A stretch of DNA of 64,000 bases from assembly GCF_017313275.1 (NCBI RefSeq), contig NZ_JAFLNM010000001.1, positions 1,736,001-1,800,000 of the forward strand. The letters run 5' to 3'. Origin of the DNA: Flagellimonas profundi. Lineage in GTDB: Bacteria > Bacteroidota > Bacteroidia > Flavobacteriales > Flavobacteriaceae. The notes beneath the pieces were generated by a model. The model was given only the letters and a program-made list of their open reading frames with translations. It was not told the origin of the DNA and searched no databases. A program made the translations under genes and the position numbers. This document shows, piece after piece, positions 1-7,694 of this stretch (position 1 is its first letter; the number at the start of each line of letters is the position of its first letter).

Positions 1-703
1 CTGACACCTTAACCACTTCGGTCTCTTCATTTACGGGCACCAAACGGTGCTCCATTTTACTTCCGAAGATGTGCACAATTCGCTGACGATGCTTTGTACT
101 GGGCAGATTAAATATTTCAGACCCGTTGTTGTAAAAATGAAATTCAACATTCGGATGCACCATTGCCACACGATGAAACTCATCAGTAATATGGCGGAGC
201 TCCACTTGGTTGGACTTTAAAAAATTACGTCTGGCAGGGATATTGAAAAATAGATTTTTTACGGATATGGAGGTTCCCCTTGGTGTGGCCACCACTTCTT
301 GGGACACAATTTTACTTCCCTCAATTTTTAAATGGGTCCCGACTTCGTTATCAGCGGTACGTGTTTGCATATCCACATGAGCTATGGCCGCAATGGATGC
401 CAAGGCCTCCCCTCGAAAACCTTTGGTTTCCAAATTAAACAAGTCCTGTGCCGATGATATTTTGGATGTGGCGTGGCGCTCAAAAGACAGTCGAGCATCA
501 GTTTCACTCATGCCCACACCATCATCTACCACTTGGATAAGGGTTTTGCCACCATCTTTTATAATCAGTTTTATGGAAGTAGCACCGGCATCAATGGCAT
601 TTTCCATGAGTTCCTTTACTACGGAAGCGGGTCGTTGGACCACCTCCCCTGCTGCTATTTGGTTAGCGACATGGTCCGGTAAAAGTTTAATGATGTCCGC
701 CAT
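1..703 (-). CDS. mutL: DNA mismatch repair protein MutL, N-terminal part (cut by window edge)
   Basis: The reverse strand from ATG 703 reads [20 protein letters not shown], then a GHKL ATPase domain with ENAIDAG, DDGVGM and [10 protein letters not shown], which are the ATP-binding motifs I-III of MutL. MutL couples mismatch recognition by MutS to strand removal, and in bacteria lacking MutH it is usually the endonuclease itself. Only about 234 codons are present; the C-terminal dimerisation and nuclease domain lies left of the window, so the nuclease motif cannot be checked. The start codon overlaps the stop codon of the upstream small membrane gene in a TAATG arrangement, which suggests translational coupling and a shared promoter. 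Confidence 0.96.
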   Translation of the reverse strand, partial: MADIIKLLPDHVANQIAAGEVVQRPASVVKELMENAIDAGATSIKLIIKDGGKTLIQVVDDGVGMSETDARLSFERHATSKISSAQDLFNLETKGFRGEALASIAAIAHVDMQTRTADNEVGTHLKIEGSKIVSQEVVATPRGTSISVKNLFFNIPARRNFLKSNQVELRHITDEFHRVAMVHPNVEFHFYNNGSEIFNLPSTKHRQRIVHIFGSKMEHRLVPVNEETEVVKVS

Positions 704-987
704 TATGGATTTAGGAATATTGATAGATCAAAATCAATGATAAACAGGAACAGCAAAACCAAAACGGCCACAATAATCCAAAAACGAAGTTTTAAATTTT
801 TATCTCCTTCTGTCTGAAGATCATCCATTGCAGAGGTAAACTTATTTTTAAGCCCCCTATTGGAGTGCGCCGTAGTCCTAAACTTATCAAGTTTGTGTTC
901 AATTTTATACGGATTCCCCTCTCCCTTATAATATCTGGGGGAGTAATCGAAGCTCTTATTTTTCCTAAGTTTTAAAGGGTTTCGCAT
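703..987 (-). CDS. small C-terminally anchored membrane protein, unknown function
   Basis: A 94-residue basic protein ([13 protein letters not shown]...) with a single hydrophobic segment at about residues 67-87 and only a few residues after it. The basic soluble part precedes the membrane helix, so a tail-anchored or N-in orientation is likely. It lies directly upstream of mutL and its stop codon shares one base with the mutL start. Related flavobacterial proteins are sometimes labelled riboflavin synthase beta subunit in databases, apparently because ribH is next door; nothing in this sequence resembles a lumazine synthase. Function unknown; a true gene by position and overlap. Confidence 0.8.
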   Translation of the reverse strand: MRNPLKLRKNKSFDYSPRYYKGEGNPYKIEHKLDKFRTTAHSNRGLKNKFTSAMDDLQTEGDKNLKLRFWIIVAVLVLLFLFIIDFDLSIFLNP

Positions 988-1009
988 GGTATCCTTATCG
1001 CTGTAAGCT

Positions 1010-1017
1010 CAAAGGTA
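1010..1017 (-). promoter_or_regulatory. -7 box for the small membrane gene and mutL
   Basis: The reverse strand reads TACCTTTG, a perfect match to the Bacteroidota -7 element TAnnTTTG, 23 bases upstream of ATG 987. I see no TTG at the usual 19-21 base spacing. The rest of the 138-base gap to ribH shows nothing else clear. Confidence 0.5.
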
Positions 1018-1125
1018 CTCAAAATAGAAAAAAAGGGTCGGACGATAGTCCCAAAAAATGTTAACAACCCCTGCAGATTTTTGGATTTTTGGAAGCGTTG
1101 GATGTTTTAAACGTGAACTTATCCC

Positions 1126-1608
1126 TTACTTTCCTATAACCGCCATTTGGATAGCCGCTATAGCTGCTTCGGTGCCTTTATTTCCGTGCTTGCCCCCACT
1201 CCTGGCCCTAGACTGCTCAATATTATCATCCGTCAGCACACAGAAAATAACAGGAACATCGTAGGCGACATTCAAGTCCTTGATACCTTGTGCAGTTGCG
1301 CTGCACACGAAATCAAAATGACTGGTCTCCCCACGTATAACACTGCCAATGGCCACAATAGCATCGACTTTTTCCGTTTGAATCATTTTTTTGCAACCAA
1401 AAGTCAGTTCAAAACTACCGGGAACATTCTGGCGGAATATGTTTTCAGGGAGTGCACCACAGTCCAAAAGGGCTTCTTCTGCTCCTTGATACAGGGCTTC
1501 GGTTATTTCACCGTTCCATTCAGAAACAACAATCCCAAACCGAAGTTCCTTCGCGTTTGGGATTTTGTTTTTATCGTAAACAGATAAGTTTTTGTTCTCT
1601 GTGGCCAT
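1126..1608 (-). CDS. ribH: 6,7-dimethyl-8-ribityllumazine synthase
   Basis: This 160-residue protein catalyses the penultimate step of riboflavin synthesis, condensing 5-amino-6-ribitylamino-uracil with dihydroxybutanone phosphate. The family landmarks are all present: W31 in SEWNGEIT, VPGSFE at 62-67, IRGETSHFD at 91-99 with the catalytic histidine H97, and GGKHGNKG at 138-145. Length is normal for the family, which assembles as icosahedral or pentameric shells in the cytoplasm. It begins three bases after the stop of the TPR membrane gene and is presumably co-transcribed with it. No FMN riboswitch is visible upstream. Confidence 0.97.
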   Translation of the reverse strand: MATENKNLSVYDKNKIPNAKELRFGIVVSEWNGEITEALYQGAEEALLDCGALPENIFRQNVPGSFELTFGCKKMIQTEKVDAIVAIGSVIRGETSHFDFVCSATAQGIKDLNVAYDVPVIFCVLTDDNIEQSRARSGGKHGNKGTEAAIAAIQMAVIGK

Positions 1609-1611
1609 GTT

Positions 1612-2373
1612 TTAGTTTTGCGCCAATCCAATTAGGGCGTCAACACCATTGCCTTCTTGTGAATCAGGAAATTCTTCCTTAATTCGCTCAAAGTACCCCA
1701 AAGCCTTGTTTTTTTCACCCAAATCCAATGCAACAACACCAGCTTTATACAAAAATCGTGGTGCCGTAAACTCATTATCACTGTGTGCAACAGCTCTTTC
1801 GTAATAATCCAAAGCATCTTCAGGCTGGTTCAATTGGGAAAAAGCATCTCCTATTCCACCTTTGGCCATAGCTCCCATTATATCATCATCAGAAGAAAAG
1901 TCTTCCAGATACGAAATGGCTTGATCATATTGCTTCAGGTTCAAATAGGTCATACCAGCCGAATATTTGGCCAAATTAGCCGCTTTGGTTCCGCTGTATT
2001 CTTCGATAATGTCCAAGAAACCATATTTACCCTGCGCCCCGTTCAAGGCCAAGGTAAACAATGAATCCTTCGCGGTTTCACTTGCCAATGCTTGATCAAA
2101 ATATTGCTGTGGGTAAAAAAGTTCGTTTGCTGCAGAAGCTTCTTTTGGGTTCTGGATGAATTGGTGGTAACCCAAGTAGGCCAAAACGCCCACGGCTATT
2201 ACTCCAATAACGCCCAAAATATAGTTCTGGTTCTTCTGAACCCACTCTTCGGTCTTGGAAGCACTTTCGTCCAAAGTATTGAAAACTTCAGCTGTTGTGC
2301 TGTCGTGTTCCTCTATCCTAGCTTCCTCCTCCTTATTTTTTGGCTTAAAGCCTCTCTTCTTGTATGTTGCCAT
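1612..2373 (-). CDS. membrane-anchored tetratricopeptide repeat protein (YfgM-like)
   Basis: A 253-residue protein with a charged N-terminal tail, one membrane helix at about residues 51-70 (YILGVIGVIAVGVLAYLGY) and a periplasmic part built of TPR motifs, e.g. ALDYYERAVAHSDNEF and KALGYFERIKEEFPDS. The layout (N-in anchor, C-terminal TPR) resembles YfgM, which in proteobacteria binds SecYEG and periplasmic chaperones; that role here is inference. It is the first gene of a minus-strand unit with ribH, driven by a -7 box at 2394-2401, and diverges from recF. Confidence 0.88.
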   Translation of the reverse strand: MATYKKRGFKPKNKEEEARIEEHDSTTAEVFNTLDESASKTEEWVQKNQNYILGVIGVIAVGVLAYLGYHQFIQNPKEASAANELFYPQQYFDQALASETAKDSLFTLALNGAQGKYGFLDIIEEYSGTKAANLAKYSAGMTYLNLKQYDQAISYLEDFSSDDDIMGAMAKGGIGDAFSQLNQPEDALDYYERAVAHSDNEFTAPRFLYKAGVVALDLGEKNKALGYFERIKEEFPDSQEGNGVDALIGLAQN

Positions 2374-2393
2374 CCGTCATTTAATTGGTCGCG

Positions 2394-2401
2394 CAAAAAT
2401 A
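2394..2401 (-). promoter_or_regulatory. -7 box for the TPR-ribH operon
   Basis: The reverse strand reads TATTTTTG, a perfect TAnnTTTG element, about 20 bases upstream of ATG 2373. A TTG sits 17 bases upstream, slightly closer than the usual 19-21. Confidence 0.5.
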
Positions 2402-2500
2402 AAGTTTTTATCCAAAACCAAAAGGTAATTTATTCGTTATTTTTGGATTCCCTTTTTTAAAGGGCCACCTTTTAAATCCAAACCGTTTCTCTAACTTTTT

Positions 2501-3580
2501 ATGTTTTTAAGACATTTATCCTTAGTCAATTATAAAAACTTTGATTCCAAGACGTTGGAATTCGACCCTGTAATCAACTGTTTGGTGGGCGATAACGGGG
2601 TAGGAAAGACCAATGTTTTGGACTCCATTTATCACTTGTGTTTTGGCAAAAGCTACTTTAACCCAGTCTCCACACAAAATATAAAGCACGGAGCCGATTT
2701 TTTTGTGGTCGAGGGAGAATTTGAGAAAAACGAGAGAACCGAAAAAATTCTATGCTCCTTTAAAAAAGGCACCAAAAAAGTAATCAAGCGCAACGGAAAA
2801 CCCTACGAGAAGTTTTCGGAGCACATTGGTTTTTTGCCCCTGGTGATCATTTCGCCATCGGATCGCGATTTAATCTTGGAAGGGAGCGACACCCGCAGAA
2901 AGTTTATGGATGGTGTAATTTCGCAATCGGACAAGGTATATCTACAAAACCTGCTCAAATACAATAAAGTTGTATCGCAGCGGAACTCACTGTTAAAGTA
3001 TTTTGTGGCCAATCGTACTTTTGACCCCGATACCCTGAGCATTTATAACGAACAAATGGACATGCTGGGAACGGCCATCCACCGGAAAAGAGTTGAGTTT
3101 ATTGATTCTTTTCTGCCCATTTTCAAGGAACAGTATCACAACATCTCCGAAAAAGATGAACAAATCGACCTCTCCTACGAAAGTCAATTGAGCAATGACA
3201 ATTTGTTGAGCCTTCTAAAAAACAACATTGAGAAAGACCGTGCCCTACAATACACCTCGGTAGGTGTCCATAAAGATGACCTAAGCTTTACGATTGCGGA
3301 CCATCCAATTAAAAAATTCGGGAGCCAAGGTCAACAAAAGTCATTTTTGATCGCTTTGAAATTGGCACAATTCCATTTCATCAAGCAATTGGCGGATACC
3401 ACTCCCATTCTATTGTTGGATGACATTTTTGACAAACTTGACGAAAACAGGGTATCCCATATCGTTGGACTGGTCAAGGACGATAATTTCGGTCAAATCT
3501 TTATCAGTGATACCCATGCAGACCGAACCGAAAATGTGGTCAAAAACATTCATCAGAGTTATAAAATATTTACCTTGTAG
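2501..3580 (+). CDS. recF: DNA replication/repair protein RecF
   Basis: A 359-residue SMC-like ATPase that helps load RecA at single-stranded gaps as part of RecFOR. Walker A GDNGVGKT is at residues 30-37, the ABC-type signature FGSQGQQKS at about 273-281, and Walker B with D-loop [11 protein letters not shown] from about 304. Length matches the family. It is not next to dnaA/dnaN/gyrB as in many bacteria, but heads a short plus-strand unit with a lipoprotein and a DUF721 protein, which is a recurrent flavobacterial arrangement. The start [14 protein letters not shown] is the standard RecF opening. Confidence 0.97.
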   Translation: MFLRHLSLVNYKNFDSKTLEFDPVINCLVGDNGVGKTNVLDSIYHLCFGKSYFNPVSTQNIKHGADFFVVEGEFEKNERTEKILCSFKKGTKKVIKRNGKPYEKFSEHIGFLPLVIISPSDRDLILEGSDTRRKFMDGVISQSDKVYLQNLLKYNKVVSQRNSLLKYFVANRTFDPDTLSIYNEQMDMLGTAIHRKRVEFIDSFLPIFKEQYHNISEKDEQIDLSYESQLSNDNLLSLLKNNIEKDRALQYTSVGVHKDDLSFTIADHPIKKFGSQGQQKSFLIALKLAQFHFIKQLADTTPILLLDDIFDKLDENRVSHIVGLVKDDNFGQIFISDTHADRTENVVKNIHQSYKIFTL

Positions 3581-3584
3581 CATC

Positions 3585-4007
3585 ATGAAACGCATACTTC
3601 CCTTTTTATTGATTTTACTGTTCTGGAGCTGTAGTGATTCATCCGTAAATGAAAAAGATTTGCATTACTTGAATGGTTACTGGGAAATATCGGAAGTGAA
3701 ATTCCCCGATGGTTCCATCAAAGAATATGGAATGAACCCAAGTATCGATTTCATCCAGTTGAAAGAAAACAAGGGGTACCGAAAAAAAATGAAACCCAAA
3801 TTTAACGGGACCTACGATACATCCAAAGATGTGGAAGGTTTTGAGGTATCAAGAACCAATGAAACTTACATACTAAGGTATTCAACCGAACTGAGCGAGT
3901 GGGAAGAAAAACTGGTGCAGTTGGATTCGGTCTCATTTTCTGTTACCAATCAAGAAGGTGTTACCTACAAGTACAAACGCTTTGAACCTATAAAAATCCC
4001 ACAGTAA
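3585..4007 (+). CDS. small lipoprotein, lipocalin-like, unknown function
   Basis: The open frame extends upstream into recF, but ATG 3585 gives a lipoprotein signal peptide (MKRILPFLLILLFWSC, lipid-attached C16), so I take that as the start: 140 residues. The mature part (LNGYWEISEVKFPDGSIKEYG and alternating beta-type segments) looks like a small beta-barrel of the lipocalin-like family that measures cell-envelope ligands, but no ligand can be inferred. It starts four bases after recF and its stop overlaps the start of the DUF721 gene by one base (TAATG), so the three are translated from one message. Confidence 0.85.
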   Translation: MKRILPFLLILLFWSCSDSSVNEKDLHYLNGYWEISEVKFPDGSIKEYGMNPSIDFIQLKENKGYRKKMKPKFNGTYDTSKDVEGFEVSRTNETYILRYSTELSEWEEKLVQLDSVSFSVTNQEGVTYKYKRFEPIKIPQ

Positions 4008-4303
4008 TGGCCAAAAGACACAGTTCCCATATTCCGTTGAGCGAAGCACTGAGCGAATTCATCCAAGAAAACAAGCTCCAAAAAGGCATGGACAAGGTAG
4101 ATGCCAAAGAAGCTTGGATAAAACTCATGGGAAATGGAGTAAACAATTACACTTCGGCCGTTGAACTCAAAAACGAGACGCTTTATGTATCGCTCTCCTC
4201 TTCCGTCCTCAGGGAGGAATTGAGTTTGGGCAAAACCAAGATCATTAAAATGATCAATGAGGAACTGGGCAAGGAATTGGTCAAAAAATTGGTGTTGCGG
4301 TAA
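4007..4303 (+). CDS. DUF721 protein, DciA-like replicative helicase loader candidate
   Basis: A 98-residue basic protein with the DUF721 pattern: an N-terminal helix (LSEALSEFIQENKLQKGMDK), a central AWIKLMGNGVNNYT segment and a C-terminal VSLSSSVLREELSLGKTKII region ending in a helix. DUF721 is the core of DciA, which loads or activates the replicative helicase DnaB in bacteria that lack DnaC/DnaI. This copy is short, essentially the KH-like core alone. The location after recF fits a DNA-replication role. The last codons merge with a palindromic intergenic repeat. Confidence 0.82.
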   Translation: MAKRHSSHIPLSEALSEFIQENKLQKGMDKVDAKEAWIKLMGNGVNNYTSAVELKNETLYVSLSSSVLREELSLGKTKIIKMINEELGKELVKKLVLR

Positions 4304-4310
4304 TTCACCA

Positions 4311-4440
4311 TGTCAGTTCGAGTGCAGTCGAGAACAACCATCAATTATTGAATCAAGAGATTTTCGCTTGGCTCAAAATGACAAATACCTTCATAGTGGT
4401 CATTTCGACAAAGCGAAGCGACGAGAAATCCAACCAAATC
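4311..4440. repeat. palindromic intergenic repeat (one and a half units)
   Basis: The gap after the DUF721 gene holds TGTCAGTTCGAG (4311-4322) and its near-reverse-complement CTCAAAATGACA (4372-4383), matching at 10 of 12 positions, with GCAGTCGAGAAC and AGAGATTTTCGCTTGG between them. A second partial unit follows, GTCATTTCGAC ... GACGAGAAATC at about 4400-4430. Elements of this type (GTCATTTCGA...GAAATC) are dispersed between genes in many Flavobacteriia genomes. They can fold into hairpins and may be non-autonomous mobile or REP-like elements. No coding capacity is seen here. Confidence 0.7.
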
Positions 4441-4492
4441 TATAACGCACAATCAATTACCTAGGAAATTCCGTATCAGGCACACAATAAAT

Positions 4493-4516
4493 AAAAAAGC
4501 CACCAATAAAGGTGGC
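4493..4516 (-). terminator. Rho-independent terminator of ndk
   Basis: On the reverse strand GGCCACC and GGTGGC form a 6-bp GC-rich stem (4511-4516 with 4499-4504) around TTTATT, followed by TTTTTT (4498-4493). It lies about 30 bases past the ndk stop. Confidence 0.8.
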
Positions 4517-4543
4517 CTTGATTAAAAATATCTTGTATCTATC

Positions 4544-4963
4544 TTAGTATATTTCCCTTCCCGAAAAATGGAAAGAACCTTCAATGGCAGCATTTTCATC
4601 GCTATCGGAACCGTGTACTGCATTTTCACCAATGCTTGCAGCGTACAATTTTCTGATGGTTCCCTCGGCAGCCTCCTCTGGGTTGGTTGCACCGATCAAC
4701 GCACGGAAATCATCCACAGCATTATCTTTTTCCAAGATGGCAGCAACGATCGGCCCTCTTGTCATAAACTCCACCAATTCGCCAAAAAATGGACGCTCTT
4801 TGTGGATGGCATAGAATATTTCGGCATCCCTCTTGCTCAATTGTGTGTACTTCATGGCCACAATCTTAAATCCAGCAGCCGTAATTTTATCCAAAATTGC
4901 TCCGATGTACCCATTTTCAACGGCATCAGGCTTAATCATGGTAAAAGTCCTATTTCCAGTCAT
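4544..4963 (-). CDS. ndk: nucleoside diphosphate kinase
   Basis: A 139-residue cytosolic enzyme that moves the gamma phosphate from NTPs to NDPs through a phosphohistidine. The sequence opens [16 protein letters not shown], has the substrate loop [18 protein letters not shown], and carries the active-site NAVHGSDS with H117. Length and motif order are canonical. It stands alone, with its own promoter (4980-5009) and terminator. Confidence 0.98.
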   Translation of the reverse strand: MTGNRTFTMIKPDAVENGYIGAILDKITAAGFKIVAMKYTQLSKRDAEIFYAIHKERPFFGELVEFMTRGPIVAAILEKDNAVDDFRALIGATNPEEAAEGTIRKLYAASIGENAVHGSDSDENAAIEGSFHFSGREIY

Positions 4964-4979
4964 TTTTTTAAATTTTGCG

Positions 4980-5009
4980 CAAACTTAAGCTTTTTCAACC
5001 AAGGTACAA
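4980..5009 (-). promoter_or_regulatory. ndk promoter
   Basis: On the reverse strand TTG (5009-5007) is followed after 19 bases by TAAGTTTG (4987-4980), a perfect match to the Bacteroidota primary-sigma consensus in both sequence and spacing. The -7 box ends 16 bases before ATG 4963, so the leader is about 12 bases. Confidence 0.75.
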
Positions 5010-5012
5010 GGC

Positions 5013-6047
5013 TCAATAGCGTTGTTTTAACTCTTGGAGCAGAACCCCATTATCTCCTTTCATCTTCATATCGGCTTCCTTTTTATCAAAATCAAAGGTG
5101 ATTACACCGTAACTTTTATCGGAGACCACCTCGCCTACACGATACTGATTGGGTTCGCCACTAAAGCTTGAGTAAGAATGGGTAAGTCCGCTGCTTGTAA
5201 AATCCACCAACGGATACGATAGTCCAACAACATCTGCCCTGGAAAATTCGGAAATATGACGGTCCCCAGACAAAATAATCACACCTTTTGCTCCCGATTT
5301 CACTATGATATTTTCCAGCTTCTTAACCTCTAGAGGAAAATTGCCCCAAGTTTCAAACCCATGTTCGCCCGAAAGCACCTGAATACTGGACATGATCAGA
5401 TTGAAATCAGCATCGGAGCCTTTCAGTTCGTTTTCCAGCCATTGCCATTGGGCTTCTCCCAGTACGGTTGCGGTGGAATCCATTGTTGGCTTGTACCGTT
5501 TTTTGGAATCCTCATCTTTGATGAGCTCACTTCTAAAATAGCGGGTATCCAGTACGATTACCTTTATCTTACCTGCGGGCACTTCATATTCATGCGAAGT
5601 ATAAACACCCTCTTGGGTTCTCCTTTCACTATCCTTCGGCACACCCATAAAGTCCAAAAACACTTGTTGGCTTTCGGATTTTATAGCGAAATCAGCACCA
5701 CCATCGTTTAAACCAAAATCGTGATCGTCCCAAGTCCCGATAACAGGTACTTCATTTCTTAATTTGGCATATCCCGCAACGGTGTCCTGCATGGCATAAA
5801 TCGACTTTAATCTTTCCACATCGTCCGTATCGGCGTAAACAATGTCCCCGCCCCAAATCCAAACATCTGGGTTTTCCGCCAAAATATCGTCCCAAAAAAG
5901 ATTCTGTTCTTGTGACATATTACAGGAGCCGAAGGCCACCACAAAATCAGGGTTCGACTGCGCTTCGATATCTGCTGTTTTCTCCACCTTCTTTTTGCAG
6001 GCAGAAAACAAAACCAAGGCAACAAGAAAAATATGGAATTGCTTCAT
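5013..6047 (-). CDS. PhoD-like metallophosphatase, lipoprotein
   Basis: A 344-residue protein with a lipoprotein signal (lipobox LFSAC, C17) and a PhoD/phospholipase D-type calcineurin-like fold. Visible metal-site motifs are FGSCNMSQEQN, WIWGGDIVYAD, GTWDDHDFGLNDGG and the C-terminal ILSGDRHISEF. PhoD enzymes are alkaline phosphodiesterases and phosphomonoesterases acting outside the inner membrane; substrate cannot be told here. It is exported and anchored, presumably to the outer membrane. It diverges from the nrnA-like gene with a -7 box at 6066-6073. Confidence 0.9.
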   Translation of the reverse strand: MKQFHIFLVALVLFSACKKKVEKTADIEAQSNPDFVVAFGSCNMSQEQNLFWDDILAENPDVWIWGGDIVYADTDDVERLKSIYAMQDTVAGYAKLRNEVPVIGTWDDHDFGLNDGGADFAIKSESQQVFLDFMGVPKDSERRTQEGVYTSHEYEVPAGKIKVIVLDTRYFRSELIKDEDSKKRYKPTMDSTATVLGEAQWQWLENELKGSDADFNLIMSSIQVLSGEHGFETWGNFPLEVKKLENIIVKSGAKGVIILSGDRHISEFSRADVVGLSYPLVDFTSSGLTHSYSSFSGEPNQYRVGEVVSDKSYGVITFDFDKKEADMKMKGDNGVLLQELKQRY

Positions 6048-6065
6048 GATGTGTTTTTACTAAAT

Positions 6066-6073
6066 CAAAAATA
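6066..6073 (-). promoter_or_regulatory. -7 box for the PhoD-like gene
   Basis: The reverse strand reads TATTTTTG (perfect TAnnTTTG), 18 bases before ATG 6047. No clear TTG lies at the expected spacing. Confidence 0.45.
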
Positions 6074-6108
6074 CGGATAAACCGAGTTACCTCTATATTA
6101 TATTATTG

Positions 6109-6116
6109 TATATTTG
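6109..6116 (+). promoter_or_regulatory. -7 box at the start of the nrnA-like gene (near-leaderless)
   Basis: TATATTTG matches TAnnTTTG perfectly and ends only five bases before ATG 6122. If used, transcription would begin at or within a base or two of the start codon. Confidence 0.45.
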
Positions 6117-6121
6117 GCCGC

Positions 6122-7138
6122 ATGAATTCAGCGGATATCACGACGGTAAAGTCGATTCTTTCCCAATCTCAAAATATAGCGATCATTCCCCACCGAAATC
6201 CCGATGGGGATGCCATGGGATCCTGTTTGGCACTATATGGATTTTTAAAGGCGACGGGGCATACCGCTTATGTAGTTGCACCGAATGACTATCCAAAATT
6301 CCTGAAATGGATGCCAGGAAACGATACAGTCATCAATTTTGAAAGGGAAAACCCAAAGGCCAAAGAAGTCATTAATGGGGCTTCGGTTATTTTCACCTTG
6401 GATTTTAACGACCTTTCCCGTGTTGGGCAAATGGAATCGGTTTTGAAAGAAGCTGAGGCCGATTTTATTATGATCGATCACCACCAACAACCGAGCGACT
6501 ACGCCAAGGTAACCTATTCCGATGTGACCATGAGCTCTACCTGTGAGATGGTATACAACTTTATCGCCTTTTTAGGGGAAACCGATCAAATCGACGCTGA
6601 TATCGCCACGAATCTGTACACGGGCATCATGACCGATACAGGATCGTTTAAATACCGTTCCACTTCGAGCAAAACGCACCGTGTGGTGGCCGAACTTATT
6701 GACAAAGGTGCGGACAATATGGAGATTCACCAGAAGGTTTTTGATACCAATTCTCCGTCCCGATTGCACTTGTTGGGTGTTGCCTTGAGCAACATGGTCA
6801 TCCTTCCTGAATTTAGGACCGCTTACATCACCCTTTCCCAAGACGAATTGGACCAATACGATTTTAAAAAGGGGGATACCGAAGGGTTCGTAAATTATGG
6901 GCTAACTTTGGAAGGCGTTATTTTTGCCCTCATTTTTATCGAAAATCGGGAAGAGGGGATTATTAAAATTTCGTTACGTTCGGTAGGGGATTTTTCCGTT
7001 AACGAATTTGCAAGACAACACTTTAACGGAGGTGGACATACCAATGCAGCGGGTGGAAGAAGCGAAACCAGCATGGAAGAAACAATTTCCAGATTCAACG
7101 ATATTTTAAAAACCTATAAAGACAAATTGAACCCATGA
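6122..7138 (+). CDS. DHH/DHHA1 phosphodiesterase, NrnA-like oligoribonuclease / pAp phosphatase
   Basis: A 338-residue cytosolic enzyme of the DHH family. Metal-binding motifs are HRNPDGDAMGS at 24-34, LDFNDL, and DHHQQ from 119; the DHHA1 substrate-binding motif GGGHTNAAGG is at 303-312. NrnA-type enzymes degrade 2-5-nt RNA and 3'-phosphoadenosine 5'-phosphate, finishing RNA turnover where Orn is missing. The stop overlaps the gldI start by four bases (ATGA), so the two are coupled. Assignment to the NrnA subgroup rests on length and domain order. Confidence 0.92.
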   Translation: MNSADITTVKSILSQSQNIAIIPHRNPDGDAMGSCLALYGFLKATGHTAYVVAPNDYPKFLKWMPGNDTVINFERENPKAKEVINGASVIFTLDFNDLSRVGQMESVLKEAEADFIMIDHHQQPSDYAKVTYSDVTMSSTCEMVYNFIAFLGETDQIDADIATNLYTGIMTDTGSFKYRSTSSKTHRVVAELIDKGADNMEIHQKVFDTNSPSRLHLLGVALSNMVILPEFRTAYITLSQDELDQYDFKKGDTEGFVNYGLTLEGVIFALIFIENREEGIIKISLRSVGDFSVNEFARQHFNGGGHTNAAGGRSETSMEETISRFNDILKTYKDKLNP

Positions 7139-7683
7139 GATTTTTCCTAGCCGTTCTATTGGTTGCGATTGTTGCGAGCTGTGGGGGTCCAGAACCCAGA
7201 AGACCCGTAGAAGTTAAATCGGGAAGTTTTTACAAAGCGTCCATAGAACGCACCAAGAAATTATTGGCCGCGGAAGAAGCAGCGATACAGGGAATTATTT
7301 CCAAGGACACGGTTCATGAATATATTTCGAGTCCGGATGGATTTTGGTACTACTACGAGACCAAGAACGACACAGCCAGCTATCGACCAAAAACCGGTGA
7401 CCAAATTTTGTTCTCCTATAATTTGATGAGCCTGAAAAATGACACCATATACACAGCAGAAGAAATTGGACCGACCTCACATGTAATTGATAAACAACAA
7501 TTGTTCCCTGGCCTCCAAAATGCCGTGAAGCTTTTAAAAATAAACGAGAAGGCGACATTTTTGTTCCCTTCACCTCTGGCCTATGGCTATCAAGGCGACA
7601 ACAAGGCCATTGGGCCAAAAATACCGCTTAAATCATCGGTAGAATTACATACGATCATTATAGACAACGACAGTTTAAACTAA
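7135..7683 (+). CDS. gldI: gliding-motility FKBP-type peptidyl-prolyl isomerase GldI
   Basis: A 182-residue lipoprotein (MRFFLAVLLVAIVASC, C16) with an FKBP domain in the second half: TGDQILFSYNLM, then LFPGLQNAVKLLKINEKATFLFPSPLAYGYQG, and the closing VELHTIIID. In Flavobacterium johnsoniae GldI is required for gliding and type IX secretion and probably folds envelope components. Position just after an nrnA-like gene and just before a second prolyl isomerase is typical of the group. Whether this strain glides is not shown by this gene alone. Confidence 0.9.
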   Translation: MRFFLAVLLVAIVASCGGPEPRRPVEVKSGSFYKASIERTKKLLAAEEAAIQGIISKDTVHEYISSPDGFWYYYETKNDTASYRPKTGDQILFSYNLMSLKNDTIYTAEEIGPTSHVIDKQQLFPGLQNAVKLLKINEKATFLFPSPLAYGYQGDNKAIGPKIPLKSSVELHTIIIDNDSLN

Positions 7684-7694
7684 ATTTATAAGCA

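Noticed and set aside
703-987. Label of riboflavin synthase beta subunit for the 94-residue protein
   Set aside because: It has a membrane helix and no lumazine-synthase motif; the true ribH is at 1126-1608. The name seems to come from neighbourhood transfer.
3420-3584. Long in-frame extension of the lipoprotein gene into recF
   Set aside because: Only the ATG at 3585 gives a lipoprotein signal peptide at the N-terminus.
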